Shown piece after piece: positions 26,650 through 35,839 of a stretch of 64,000 bases of DNA. Under the pieces are notes generated by a model. It did no database searches. It was given only the letters and a program-made list of their open reading frames with translations, and was not told where the DNA came from. Made by a program: the position numbers and the translations under genes. Every line of letters starts with the position of its first letter. Position 1 is the stretch's first letter. The stretch comes from CAYTMY01 sp964618075 (GTDB lineage: Bacteria > Bacillota > Clostridia > Eubacteriales > Anaerofustaceae), in the NCBI GenBank assembly GCA_964618075.1, contig CAZTZO010000001.1, forward strand, positions 62,001-126,000, read 5' to 3'.

Positions 26650-26677
26650 TTGACAATTTTTTCGCCGAGAATATAAT
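26650..26677 (+). promoter_or_regulatory. Consensus promoter of the permease-flavoprotein unit
   Basis: A perfect TTGACA (26650-26655) and a perfect TATAAT (26672-26677) are 16 bases apart. Downstream the leader has a GGTTTGGT...ACCAGACC inverted repeat before the GAGGAGG ribosome binding site. Confidence 0.75.
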
Positions 26678-26751
26678 AATACATGTATAATGCACGGTTT
26701 GGTAAAAGATAATTTAACGACCAGACCATAATCAAGAGGAGGTAATATTTT

Positions 26752-28239
26752 ATGAGTACACAGGCAACACCTGTAAAAAAGAAGGAAACCACGACAACTT
26801 ATATCCTTAAGCTTGCTGTGGGAGTATTCTTTATGTTCTTTTTCGGACTTATCGTCCCACCGTTTGGGACAGTTACTAAAATGGGAGTACAGATCATCGG
26901 TATATTTATCGGAACGATATGGTTCTTGTCATGGTTTGACATGAGTTGGCCGGCGCTTCTTTCCATACCGGCGGTAATGTTTACGGGATATACAACAACA
27001 ACCGAATTCATTACGAAAATGCTCGGGAACACGACTGTATTCCAAATGATAGCGCTCATGGCGTTATGTTGGGCTATACGTCAAAGCGGCGCAGGCAAAA
27101 TAATAGCAGGATGGTTTATAACAAGAAAATTCCTGCAAGGACGTCCTGTACTTTTCTGCTGCGTTTTTCTATGGGCGTTTTTCTTTGCAAGCATCTTTTT
27201 AAGCTATGCTTCCTTCTTCCTTGCATGGGAAATACTGGGAAATATATTTGAGACCACCGGTTATAAGCGACGTGAAAAATTACCCGTTCTTATGACGATA
27301 GGCACATTCATGGTGGCATGGTTAGGTTATTGCTCTCTTCCTATAGCAGGACTTCAGCTTGCAATGGTCGGAAGCTTCAACGCTATAATGGCGAACTTCG
27401 GTATTCAGCTTGATACTGCTACATATATTCTATGCGGTCTTATCGTAGGCAGTATAGTTTCAATAGTAGAAGGTCTTTCCATTAAATACATCTTCCATGC
27501 AGATGTATCGCGTCTTGCAAACCTTGATCTTGATAAAATGGGAATTGATAAATCAACACTTCATTTCAATAAACAACAGATCACATTGCTTGTTTCTTTC
27601 GTTATTGGTATCGGCTTTAGTATAGTTCTCAGTTTACTTCCTGCGGGAAGCGGACTAAAGGTCTGGATGAACGGATTAAGCCTTGCGGGTTGGTTCGCAT
27701 TTGTTCTTGTCGCACTCAACCTTATTAAGCTCGACGGAAAACCCGTTATGAACCTCGGAGAAGCTCTTTCAAAGGGCGTTATGTGGGGACCTGTCCTCTG
27801 TACGGGTGCATTTGTAGTCATCGGTCAGGCTATCACTTCTAAGGACAGCGGTATAACAACAGCCATTTCGAAGCTCTTAAACCCAATATTCGGAGATATG
27901 AACTGGTTCGTTTTCCTGTTTATAGTTATAGCATTCACCGCAATTGTTACAAACCTCATGAGCAATCTTTCGACCGGTATAATTATCATTACGATAATAT
28001 CGCCGTTCGTAGTAAATTATGTCGGCTCCGGAATCAATCCGTCAGTATTGGGCTGCGCAATAATAATTTCCGCAATGCTCGGAATGCTGACTATGAGCGC
28101 CGGTGCATGGGCGCCTATGCTTATAGGAAATGAGTGGATAGATTCACAGGCTCTCGTTTTGAAATACGGCGGAGTTATGGTTCTTATCTATATCATAGTA
28201 GCGACTCTTTTATTCGGCGGTTTAGGTTATATTCTTTAA
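26752..28239 (+). CDS. SLC13/DASS-type anion permease
   Basis: 495 residues with about 12 hydrophobic segments. The pattern fits the divalent-anion:sodium symporter group: an S-W-P-A-L-L-S-I-P segment near residue 65, two discontinuous-helix regions, and a final A-A/M-S-A-G-A-W-A-P-M type repeat. The C-terminal N-L-M-S-N-L-S-T-G stretch resembles the S-N-T sodium and carboxylate motif. It probably imports a di- or tricarboxylate or a related organic acid. The flavoprotein gene starts 27 bases after it, so permease and oxidoreductase are likely co-transcribed and act on the same compound. The substrate is inferred, not shown. Confidence 0.75.
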   Translation: MSTQATPVKKKETTTTYILKLAVGVFFMFFFGLIVPPFGTVTKMGVQIIGIFIGTIWFLSWFDMSWPALLSIPAVMFTGYTTTTEFITKMLGNTTVFQMIALMALCWAIRQSGAGKIIAGWFITRKFLQGRPVLFCCVFLWAFFFASIFLSYASFFLAWEILGNIFETTGYKRREKLPVLMTIGTFMVAWLGYCSLPIAGLQLAMVGSFNAIMANFGIQLDTATYILCGLIVGSIVSIVEGLSIKYIFHADVSRLANLDLDKMGIDKSTLHFNKQQITLLVSFVIGIGFSIVLSLLPAGSGLKVWMNGLSLAGWFAFVLVALNLIKLDGKPVMNLGEALSKGVMWGPVLCTGAFVVIGQAITSKDSGITTAISKLLNPIFGDMNWFVFLFIVIAFTAIVTNLMSNLSTGIIIITIISPFVVNYVGSGINPSVLGCAIIISAMLGMLTMSAGAWAPMLIGNEWIDSQALVLKYGGVMVLIYIIVATLLFGGLGYIL

Positions 28240-28251
28240 TTGTCAGTCTTA

Positions 28252-29729
28252 AACGGAGGTATTTTTATGCAAACAGTAACAAAACATTTATATTGTGACG
28301 TAGCCATTGTAGGCGGCGGTGTAGGAGGTTGTTCTACTGCAATAACCGCTTCCAGAAGAGGACTTCAGACTATTATTTTTGATAAGGGCGTGAGTCTCGG
28401 GGGACTTGCAACAAACGGTTACGTACCGCAGGTTGCCGGCATGATAGAGGGCAACTGCAAGGAGTTCGTAGAAAGACTCGATAAAAAAGGAGTACTTCTA
28501 AGGAAGGGCGCGAACGATGACCATAATCCGACCTTCGATCCTGAGTATTCCAAGGTACTGCTTGAACAAATGGTAATGGAATGCGGAGGCAGAATAATAT
28601 ACGATTCCACATGCATGGACGTTGAAACCTCCGACGGAATGATTACCGCGGCAACCTTTTACACTAAAGGCGGTTGGATGCAGGTTCACGCTTCTTTATT
28701 TATAGATGCAACGGGAGATGCCGATCTTGCAGCTATGGCAGGAGTACCGTATCAGGTCGGAGGAGCGGATTTCGCAGGACTGAACATGTCTACAACCATG
28801 GGCACTCGTTGGGAAGGCTTCGATGAACCCAAATATATAGCAGCAAACGAAGAATTTAAGAAAAAACAGATCGCAGATGGCTGCGACGCGAAAAAGGTCA
28901 AACCTCTTATATATGCTATGGAGGAAAAAGCAATAGCAGCCGGAGAGCTGGCTCGTCATGTAGCCAATCCGTGGGCAGGAATATTTCAGGTACAGATACC
29001 AAATACAACACCTGAAAACAAGGGCTTTTGCACCTTCTCCTTCCACAGCTACTACACGCATAATACAGATGTTGAGGATATAACCCGTCAGGTACTTGAA
29101 CAGCACAGCCTTATAATGCAATTCCAGGATTTCTTAAGGAAATACGTTGCGGGATACGAAAACGTTCGTCTTATCGGTATGGGCTCAATTCCGGGAACAA
29201 GAGACTCAAGAAGAATATTCGGTGAATATATGTTAAAGGCAGCAGACGTTGCGTGCGGAACAAAGTTTGAAGACGGCATAGCCAGATTCCCCGAAATGTT
29301 CGATACTCATCATCCCACTAATCCCGAAGCAGTATTTATGAGACATATTCACCTGCCCAAGCAAGCTGGCTCCGCTGTTTGCAGAGAAGCTCAGTGCAGT
29401 GCTGCTATGCACCCGTTTGTACGTCCTGCGGGAGTTGAGGCAAGAAGCAATCCTCGTGATTATTGTGAGATACCTTATAGATGTCTTTTGCCTAAGAAGG
29501 TAGACAACCTTATGGTGGTAGGTCGCTGCTGCTCTGCGGAGTTCCATGCGAACGGAGCTATGAGAATAATCGGGCCTGCAATGGGAACAGGACAGGCTGC
29601 CGGTCTTGCTGCGGCTATGGCTCTTGAAAAAAAGGTTATGCCTCATGATATCAACGGTAAGGACGTAAGAAAGAAGCTTATCGAAGAAGAGGGCGTCAGC
29701 CTTAACGAATTCCCTGAAGGCTGGTGGCG
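28252..29729 (+). repeat. 1478-bp direct repeat, copy 1
   Basis: This block appears identical to 30156-31633 at an offset of 1904 bases. It starts in the ribosome binding site (AACGGAGG) and ends inside the codons for W-W-R near the C-terminus. Outside it the flanks are unrelated upstream and diverged downstream. Confidence 0.9.
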
Positions 29730-29802
29730 ACATTTAAGAGATCAAAAGGGTGAGCTCTTTGTAAATCCTGGAGACGCAATAAGTATTAAACCCACAGAAT
29801 AA
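28267..29802 (+). CDS. FAD-dependent oxidoreductase (FAD_oxidored family), copy 1
   Basis: 511 residues from the ATG at 28267, with a GGAGG site eight bases upstream. The N-terminus is a Rossmann FAD-binding fold (D-V-A-I-V-G-G-G-V-G-G-C-S-T-A at 11-25 and I-I-F-D-K-G at 36-41), followed by G-L-A-T-N-G-Y-V-P. Near the C-terminus D-N-L-M-V-V-G-R-C-C-S and G-P-A-M-G-T-G-Q-A-A-G-L-A-A complete the flavin-binding domain. No signal peptide or iron-sulfur motif is seen, so it is cytosolic. It probably oxidises or reduces the acid brought in by the adjacent permease. The last 24 residues differ from copy 2. Confidence 0.88.
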   Translation: MQTVTKHLYCDVAIVGGGVGGCSTAITASRRGLQTIIFDKGVSLGGLATNGYVPQVAGMIEGNCKEFVERLDKKGVLLRKGANDDHNPTFDPEYSKVLLEQMVMECGGRIIYDSTCMDVETSDGMITAATFYTKGGWMQVHASLFIDATGDADLAAMAGVPYQVGGADFAGLNMSTTMGTRWEGFDEPKYIAANEEFKKKQIADGCDAKKVKPLIYAMEEKAIAAGELARHVANPWAGIFQVQIPNTTPENKGFCTFSFHSYYTHNTDVEDITRQVLEQHSLIMQFQDFLRKYVAGYENVRLIGMGSIPGTRDSRRIFGEYMLKAADVACGTKFEDGIARFPEMFDTHHPTNPEAVFMRHIHLPKQAGSAVCREAQCSAAMHPFVRPAGVEARSNPRDYCEIPYRCLLPKKVDNLMVVGRCCSAEFHANGAMRIIGPAMGTGQAAGLAAAMALEKKVMPHDINGKDVRKKLIEEEGVSLNEFPEGWWRHLRDQKGELFVNPGDAISIKPTE

Positions 29803-29835
29803 TACTACCTTAATGATGTCGATATAAATTTATAA

Positions 29836-29870
29836 AACGGCAGAAAATATTCAGATATTTTTCTGCCGTT
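29836..29870 (+). terminator. Terminator after flavoprotein copy 1
   Basis: A long stem built on AACGGCAGAAAA and TTTTCTGCCGTT with a small loop, followed by a T-rich run. The next 285 bases before copy 2 hold only an AT-rich stretch and a promoter. Confidence 0.8.
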
Positions 29871-30036
29871 CTTATTTTGTTTATCAATACATTTTCATTT
29901 GAGCTTAGACAAACAAACTTAGTTTTTGTTATATTCTATTCGTTTTTACAATTCACATCTTTTTATATTTAACTTGACGAGCAAGACATATTGTGTTTAT
30001 GTATGCATAAGTATTTTATATTTTTTTTTATACTTA

Positions 30037-30064
30037 TTGACTTAAATTACATATGGTTTACAAT
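30037..30064 (+). promoter_or_regulatory. Promoter of flavoprotein copy 2
   Basis: TTGACT (30037-30042) and TACAAT (30059-30064) are 16 bases apart. An 8-bp inverted repeat, TATGGTTT (30052-30059) and AAACCATA (30088-30095), brackets the -10 box and initiation region and could be an operator. Confidence 0.65.
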
Positions 30065-30155
30065 ATTATATATACATAATTTATTCCAAACCATAAACGT
30101 GAACAAGTTGAATTTATAACACATCGTTTATCGGTCATTTTACTGTTAAAAACAC

Positions 30156-31633
30156 AACGGAGGTATTTTTATGCAAACAGTAACAAAACATTTATATTGT
30201 GACGTAGCCATTGTAGGCGGCGGTGTAGGAGGTTGTTCTACTGCAATAACCGCTTCCAGAAGAGGACTTCAGACTATTATTTTTGATAAGGGCGTGAGTC
30301 TCGGGGGACTTGCAACAAACGGTTACGTACCGCAGGTTGCCGGCATGATAGAGGGCAACTGCAAGGAGTTCGTAGAAAGACTCGATAAAAAAGGAGTACT
30401 TCTAAGGAAGGGCGCGAACGATGACCATAATCCGACCTTCGATCCTGAGTATTCCAAGGTACTGCTTGAACAAATGGTAATGGAATGCGGAGGCAGAATA
30501 ATATACGATTCCACATGCATGGACGTTGAAACCTCCGACGGAATGATTACCGCGGCAACCTTTTACACTAAAGGCGGTTGGATGCAGGTTCACGCTTCTT
30601 TATTTATAGATGCAACGGGAGATGCCGATCTTGCAGCTATGGCAGGAGTACCGTATCAGGTCGGAGGAGCGGATTTCGCAGGACTGAACATGTCTACAAC
30701 CATGGGCACTCGTTGGGAAGGCTTCGATGAACCCAAATATATAGCAGCAAACGAAGAATTTAAGAAAAAACAGATCGCAGATGGCTGCGACGCGAAAAAG
30801 GTCAAACCTCTTATATATGCTATGGAGGAAAAAGCAATAGCAGCCGGAGAGCTGGCTCGTCATGTAGCCAATCCGTGGGCAGGAATATTTCAGGTACAGA
30901 TACCAAATACAACACCTGAAAACAAGGGCTTTTGCACCTTCTCCTTCCACAGCTACTACACGCATAATACAGATGTTGAGGATATAACCCGTCAGGTACT
31001 TGAACAGCACAGCCTTATAATGCAATTCCAGGATTTCTTAAGGAAATACGTTGCGGGATACGAAAACGTTCGTCTTATCGGTATGGGCTCAATTCCGGGA
31101 ACAAGAGACTCAAGAAGAATATTCGGTGAATATATGTTAAAGGCAGCAGACGTTGCGTGCGGAACAAAGTTTGAAGACGGCATAGCCAGATTCCCCGAAA
31201 TGTTCGATACTCATCATCCCACTAATCCCGAAGCAGTATTTATGAGACATATTCACCTGCCCAAGCAAGCTGGCTCCGCTGTTTGCAGAGAAGCTCAGTG
31301 CAGTGCTGCTATGCACCCGTTTGTACGTCCTGCGGGAGTTGAGGCAAGAAGCAATCCTCGTGATTATTGTGAGATACCTTATAGATGTCTTTTGCCTAAG
31401 AAGGTAGACAACCTTATGGTGGTAGGTCGCTGCTGCTCTGCGGAGTTCCATGCGAACGGAGCTATGAGAATAATCGGGCCTGCAATGGGAACAGGACAGG
31501 CTGCCGGTCTTGCTGCGGCTATGGCTCTTGAAAAAAAGGTTATGCCTCATGATATCAACGGTAAGGACGTAAGAAAGAAGCTTATCGAAGAAGAGGGCGT
31601 CAGCCTTAACGAATTCCCTGAAGGCTGGTGGCG
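30156..31633 (+). repeat. 1478-bp direct repeat, copy 2
   Basis: Partner of 28252-29729. All reading frames agree across the block, so I see no base difference. No terminal inverted repeats, target duplications or transposase genes accompany it. Confidence 0.9.
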
Positions 31634-31706
31634 TACTTTAAGAGATAAAGAAGGAGAACTGGTTGTTAATTCAGGCGATGCAATTAGTATAAGACCTAAA
31701 GAATAA
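30171..31706 (+). CDS. FAD-dependent oxidoreductase (FAD_oxidored family), copy 2
   Basis: 511 residues, identical to copy 1 over about the first 487 residues. After the W-W-R codons the tail diverges (T-L-R-D-K-E-G-E-L-V-V-N-S against H-L-R-D-Q-K-G-E-L-F-V-N-P), with many synonymous as well as amino-acid changes. It has its own promoter and terminator and is therefore regulated separately from the permease unit. Function as for copy 1: a cytosolic flavoprotein dehydrogenase or reductase of unknown substrate. Confidence 0.88.
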   Translation: MQTVTKHLYCDVAIVGGGVGGCSTAITASRRGLQTIIFDKGVSLGGLATNGYVPQVAGMIEGNCKEFVERLDKKGVLLRKGANDDHNPTFDPEYSKVLLEQMVMECGGRIIYDSTCMDVETSDGMITAATFYTKGGWMQVHASLFIDATGDADLAAMAGVPYQVGGADFAGLNMSTTMGTRWEGFDEPKYIAANEEFKKKQIADGCDAKKVKPLIYAMEEKAIAAGELARHVANPWAGIFQVQIPNTTPENKGFCTFSFHSYYTHNTDVEDITRQVLEQHSLIMQFQDFLRKYVAGYENVRLIGMGSIPGTRDSRRIFGEYMLKAADVACGTKFEDGIARFPEMFDTHHPTNPEAVFMRHIHLPKQAGSAVCREAQCSAAMHPFVRPAGVEARSNPRDYCEIPYRCLLPKKVDNLMVVGRCCSAEFHANGAMRIIGPAMGTGQAAGLAAAMALEKKVMPHDINGKDVRKKLIEEEGVSLNEFPEGWWRTLRDKEGELVVNSGDAISIRPKE

Positions 31707-31710
31707 TAAC

Positions 31711-31763
31711 AATAAGAAGAGGACAGATAATACTTAAAATAGTATTCTGTCCTCTTCTTATTT
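31711..31763. terminator. Long bidirectional terminator hairpin
   Basis: Arms built on AATAAGAAGAGGACAGA and its complement pair almost perfectly around a short loop, between flavoprotein copy 2 and the convergent ileS. Confidence 0.85.
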
Positions 31764-31830
31764 ACTTGGCATTTTAATCATAAATTATCGGTTTATAGTT
31801 AAAAGTCTGCTTTTTATCTTTAAATAAAGA

Positions 31831-34800
31831 TTATATCTTCTCAGTTTTGATTTTCGTTTCATGTCCGTTGATAGATACGTTTTCACCGTCGTTTTCACCA
31901 AAATACAGATGTGTAGTAAGAGTTTCCTTTTTAATAAACGCATCATATGCTTTGATTGCCGAAGATATTTGTTCGTCTCCGTTTATATACAGCTTTATTC
32001 TGTCAGCAACCTCGTAATCGGCAGCCTTTCTCATTTGCTGAACTTTTGAAATAATTTCTCTTGCAAACCCTTCGTCGGTAAGCTCTTTTGTCAGCTTTGT
32101 ATCAAGGATAATAAACAGATTGTCCTGCATCTGGACATCAAAGCCTTCCTTTGCGTTTATCCTTATATCAAGCATATCCTTTGTCAGGCTGATTTCTTTT
32201 CCCTCTATCTGAACCTTCACTTCATTTGACTTTGTCAATTCCGACATGAATTTTGTTGTATCGCAATTCATAAGATAAGTGTTAAGCTGCTGAACTCCGC
32301 TGCCGAGAAGCTTTCCGCAGACCTTGAAGTCGGGCTTGATAGTGAAATTCATAAATGAAGACAAGTCCTCCTCGAAGATAACCTGTTTTAAATTAAGCTC
32401 CTCTTTTATAAGCTCTGTAAGCTCTCCTATCGTATTTTTCAGTTGTGAATCTATTATAGCAGAGGCAATCGGCTGACGTACTTTTATTTGAGCCTCTTCT
32501 CTTGCCGCTCTTCCTATGCTTACAAGAGTTCTCACTGTGTCCATTTTATATTCAAGCTTTTCATCAATAAGGCTTTCATCACAAACAGGATAAGAAGCAA
32601 GATGAACTGATTCTTCATTTGTTAAATCACGATAGATTTCCTCTGTTATATATGGCGCAAAGGGCGCAGACAGCTTGCATATACCGCAAAGGACATTATA
32701 TGTGACAGAAAATACTGCTTTTTTATCCTCAGTCATGCCACTTGCCCAAAAACGACGTCTGTTTCTTCTGATATACCAGTTTGAGAAGTCTTCGTTGACA
32801 AATTCCTGTATCGAACGAACCGCCTTGGTCGTGTCATACGCTTCCATGTCAGATGTGATTTCGCGAACCAGAGAATTGTATTTCGATATAAGCCAGTCGT
32901 CAATTTCTTTGGTATGCTCCATACCGCATAAAAAGGCTTCCGGTGTTAAACCGTCCGTATTGGCATAGAGAGCCAAAAACGAATAAATGTTTTTAAGTGT
33001 GCTGAAATACTTGCTGATAACCTCTTTTAAACCATCTTCATCAAATTTTGTCGGCGTCCATGCAGGCGATACATATAAAAGATACCATCGCAGAGCGTCC
33101 GCTCCGTATTTATCGAACAATTCAAACGGGTCAACGGTATTTCCCTTTGACTTCGACATTTTTTGTCCCTTAGCATCAAGGATCAAATCATTTACCAAAA
33201 CATTTTTATACGGGGCTTTCCCTGTAAGAAAAGTACTTATTGCCAAAAGTGAATAGAACCAACCTCTTGTCTGATCAATGCCCTCGCAGATAAAATCAGC
33301 AGGAAATTGATCGTTAAATACTTCAGTATTCTCAAACGGATAGTGATATTGCGCAAAGGGCATTGAACCGCTGTCAAACCAACAGTCGATAACATCCTTA
33401 ACTCTCGTCATAGGTTCACCGCATATGGGACATTTGATGTGAATTTCATCAACGTAGGGTCTGTGAAGTTCAACGTTTTCGTCTATCTTTTCTATAGCTT
33501 TTTCTATGAGCTCTTCTCTTGAGCCTATGGATTCAACATGAGAGCATGAGCATTTCCAAATATTAAGAGGTGTGCCCCAATACCTGTTTCTCGATATAGC
33601 CCAGTCCTTTAAATTCTCAAGCCAATTTCCGAAGCGCTTTTCTCCGACAAAATCAGGAAACCAGTTGACGGTATCATTTGCATCCAATAATTCCTGTTTG
33701 TATTTTGTCGTCTTTATATACCAGCTTTGTTTCGCGTAGTATAACAGCGGCGTTTTGCATCTCCAGCAATGGGGGTAATTGTGCTCCATACGCTGTTTTT
33801 TATAAAGCACGCCGTTTTCCTTAAGCCATAATATTACGTCCTTGTCGGCGTCCATTACAAATTGACCCTTCCACGGAGTCTCGGTATACTTACCTGTTTC
33901 ATCTACAGGATTCAATACGGGAAGAGAGTATTTTTGTCCTACATTATAGTCGTCTTCTCCGAAAGCAGTTGCAATATGCACTACCCCGGTGCCGTCCTGA
34001 GTTGTGACATAATCTGCGCAAGTTACATAAAATGCTTTTTTGTCGGTTTTAATAAATGGCATAAGCTGCTCATATTCGATATATTCGAGCTTATCGCCCT
34101 TCATCTCTTCGATAATTTCATATTCGCCTTCCAAGACGCTCGACACAAGACCCTTTGCCATTATATAAACAACGCCATTGTTCTTCACTTTTACATAATC
34201 TACCTTCGGATGCACCGCAAGCGCTACGTTGGCAGCCAAAGTCCACGGAGTAGTCGTCCACACAAGAAAGTATTCTTCAGCGTCCTTTCTCTTGAAACGC
34301 ACAAAAACTGTGTCTGTTTTTATCATCTGATAACCCTGTGCAACCTCGTGAGAAGCAAGACCTGTTCCGCAGCGAGGGCAATACGGCAATATTTTATGAC
34401 CCTCATACATATAGCCTTCGTCAAAAAACTTCTTCAGTATCCACCAAACGCTCTCTATGTAATTGTTGTCAAGCGTTATATACGGCTTATCCAAATCAAT
34501 AAAATAAGCCATACGCTTTGTCATTTCACGCCATAAAGCTTCATAAGTAAATACGGATTCTCTGCACTGCTTGTTGAATTCCATTATTCCGTATTTTTCT
34601 ATGTCTTGTTTACCGCTCATTTTGAGCTTCTTTTCAACCTCTATTTCAACAGGCAAACCGTGAGTATCCCATCCTGCTTTTCTTACGACGCGATAACCCT
34701 TCATGGTCTTGTATTTATTGACGCTGTCCTTGAGCGTACGCGCTATAACGTGATGAATACCCGGTCTTCCATTCGCTGTGGGAGGACCCTCATAGAATAC

Positions 34801-34923
34801 AAAATTCTTTGCTCCTTCCCTTTCATCAAGCGTACGTTTTAAGATATCTATCTTATCCCAATATTGCGCTGTCTGCTTCTCATTCTGTGCTACACCTTCA
34901 TTATTCAGTTCTTTAAAATACAT
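31831..34923 (-). CDS. ileS: Isoleucyl-tRNA synthetase (IleRS2-like)
   Basis: 1030 residues. Class I signatures are G-P-P-T-A-N-G-R-P-G-I-H-H (46-58, the HIGH box) and K-M-S-K-S (588-592). The editing domain lies between about 190 and 420 (T-T-T-P-W-T-L-A-A-N at 223-232, G-T-G-V-V-H-I-A at 311-318). Zinc-type Cys pairs occur at C-P-R-C (182-185) and C-P-I-C (498-501). The form of the HIGH box and the C-terminal extension resemble the eukaryote-like IleRS2 type seen in many anaerobes, which is often mupirocin-tolerant (family knowledge). Expression is controlled by the T-box upstream. Confidence 0.96.
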   Translation of the reverse strand: MYFKELNNEGVAQNEKQTAQYWDKIDILKRTLDEREGAKNFVFYEGPPTANGRPGIHHVIARTLKDSVNKYKTMKGYRVVRKAGWDTHGLPVEIEVEKKLKMSGKQDIEKYGIMEFNKQCRESVFTYEALWREMTKRMAYFIDLDKPYITLDNNYIESVWWILKKFFDEGYMYEGHKILPYCPRCGTGLASHEVAQGYQMIKTDTVFVRFKRKDAEEYFLVWTTTPWTLAANVALAVHPKVDYVKVKNNGVVYIMAKGLVSSVLEGEYEIIEEMKGDKLEYIEYEQLMPFIKTDKKAFYVTCADYVTTQDGTGVVHIATAFGEDDYNVGQKYSLPVLNPVDETGKYTETPWKGQFVMDADKDVILWLKENGVLYKKQRMEHNYPHCWRCKTPLLYYAKQSWYIKTTKYKQELLDANDTVNWFPDFVGEKRFGNWLENLKDWAISRNRYWGTPLNIWKCSCSHVESIGSREELIEKAIEKIDENVELHRPYVDEIHIKCPICGEPMTRVKDVIDCWFDSGSMPFAQYHYPFENTEVFNDQFPADFICEGIDQTRGWFYSLLAISTFLTGKAPYKNVLVNDLILDAKGQKMSKSKGNTVDPFELFDKYGADALRWYLLYVSPAWTPTKFDEDGLKEVISKYFSTLKNIYSFLALYANTDGLTPEAFLCGMEHTKEIDDWLISKYNSLVREITSDMEAYDTTKAVRSIQEFVNEDFSNWYIRRNRRRFWASGMTEDKKAVFSVTYNVLCGICKLSAPFAPYITEEIYRDLTNEESVHLASYPVCDESLIDEKLEYKMDTVRTLVSIGRAAREEAQIKVRQPIASAIIDSQLKNTIGELTELIKEELNLKQVIFEEDLSSFMNFTIKPDFKVCGKLLGSGVQQLNTYLMNCDTTKFMSELTKSNEVKVQIEGKEISLTKDMLDIRINAKEGFDVQMQDNLFIILDTKLTKELTDEGFAREIISKVQQMRKAADYEVADRIKLYINGDEQISSAIKAYDAFIKKETLTTHLYFGENDGENVSINGHETKIKTEKI

Positions 34924-34942
34924 CTTTCCCTCCGAAATGATA

Positions 34943-35163
34943 AATAAAAAAACGCCCGATTACAGGACGAAAAATTCCGCGGTACCACCCGTTTTGGCAA
35001 AAGCCCTCTCTGTTATCTTAACGCGATAAAAACGAAACAGCTTACTTATATGTTCAACTGTTCTGCTCGGAAGTGATCTTCTCAAAAGCGCATAATATCT
35101 GCTTGCAGCCTTTCACAGATTCTCTTGGAAAAATGCTATCTTTGATACTTTTCTTCGTCATTG
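34943..35163 (-). promoter_or_regulatory. T-box leader of ileS (isoleucine specifier)
   Basis: On the minus strand the transcript has a Stem I with a GA...AGTA kink-turn region and an AGAGA bulge. A specifier loop presents G-A-A-G-ATC-A-C, i.e. the isoleucine codon AUC. The near-invariant TGGTACCGCG T-box sequence lies at 34978-34987. A terminator stem (CGTCC and GGGCG) with a run of T residues ends at about 34945. Uncharged tRNA-Ile should stabilise the antiterminator and turn on ileS. Confidence 0.92.
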
Positions 35164-35175
35164 CTATTAAACGTT

Positions 35176-35204
35176 ATTTTAGCTTATGAGCTAGTCAAAG
35201 TCAA
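35176..35204 (-). promoter_or_regulatory. Promoter of ileS
   Basis: On the minus strand TTGACT (35199-35204) and TAAAAT (35176-35181) are 17 bases apart, directly upstream of the T-box leader. Confidence 0.7.
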
Positions 35205-35310
35205 TGTATTTGAAAATACATTTAACCGAGTATTTTTATTTTTTAAAAACAAAACCGACAAAACCCTGCTAACTTAACACAGAGTTTTGTCGATCCATTT
35301 AAAAAACATT

Positions 35311-35760
35311 TTATTTTCCCTCTATATAATGCTCAACCTCAACACCGGCTTCATTAAGAAGATCAAGAGCAAGCTTGTCGGGGTATTCTCCCTTGTATAC
35401 TATCCTCTTTATCCCTGCATTGATAAGCATTTTGCTGCACAATATACATGGCGAATCGGTAATATAAATTTCGCTGTTTTCAATACTTACGCCATGTATA
35501 GAAGCTTGGATTATGGCGTTTTGTTCGGCATGTATACCACGGCAAAGCTCATGCCTTTCTCCTGAAGGAACATGCATTTTCTCTCTTAAGCATCCGACCT
35601 GATCGCAATGAAATACTCCTCTCGGAGCTCCGTTGTACCCTGTTGATATAATCTGCTTATCTCTCACTATGATTGCGGCTACCTGTCTTCTCATACATGT
35701 GGATCTCGTTTTTATCAGCTCTAACAGATCCATAAAATACTTATCCCAGCTGGGTCTCAT
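35311..35760 (-). CDS. comEB: dCMP deaminase (ComEB-like)
   Basis: 149 residues from the ATG at 35760, which follows AGGAG by seven bases and gives the family start M-R-P-S-W-D-K-Y-F-M; an upstream in-frame ATG at 35790 overlaps a TATAAT-like sequence. The zinc site is H-A-E (in G-I-H-A-E-Q-N-A-I) with P-C-I-L-C. It deaminates dCMP to dUMP for thymidylate synthesis and complements the dUTPase encoded at 23892. It is in line with tsaC downstream. Confidence 0.93.
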   Translation of the reverse strand: MRPSWDKYFMDLLELIKTRSTCMRRQVAAIIVRDKQIISTGYNGAPRGVFHCDQVGCLREKMHVPSGERHELCRGIHAEQNAIIQASIHGVSIENSEIYITDSPCILCSKMLINAGIKRIVYKGEYPDKLALDLLNEAGVEVEHYIEGK

Positions 35761-35839
35761 ATCACTTCTCCTAATAGTAGTTTTATTCATTATATCAGAT
35801 AATAAGATATTTTAATGAAAAATGTAAAATATCTTAATT

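Noticed and set aside
28696..29121. 141-codon minus-strand frame inside both flavoprotein copies
   Set aside because: It is antisense to the Rossmann-fold gene and simply duplicated with it; its composition is Cys- and Tyr-rich as expected for a shadow frame.
28252..31633. Flavoprotein duplication as an insertion sequence or transposon
   Set aside because: There is no transposase, terminal inverted repeat or target duplication. The identical block starts at a ribosome binding site and ends inside a codon run, which suits gene conversion better.
33862..34536. 224-codon plus-strand frame inside ileS
   Set aside because: It is antisense to the conserved synthetase, with no ribosome binding site and no recognised domain.
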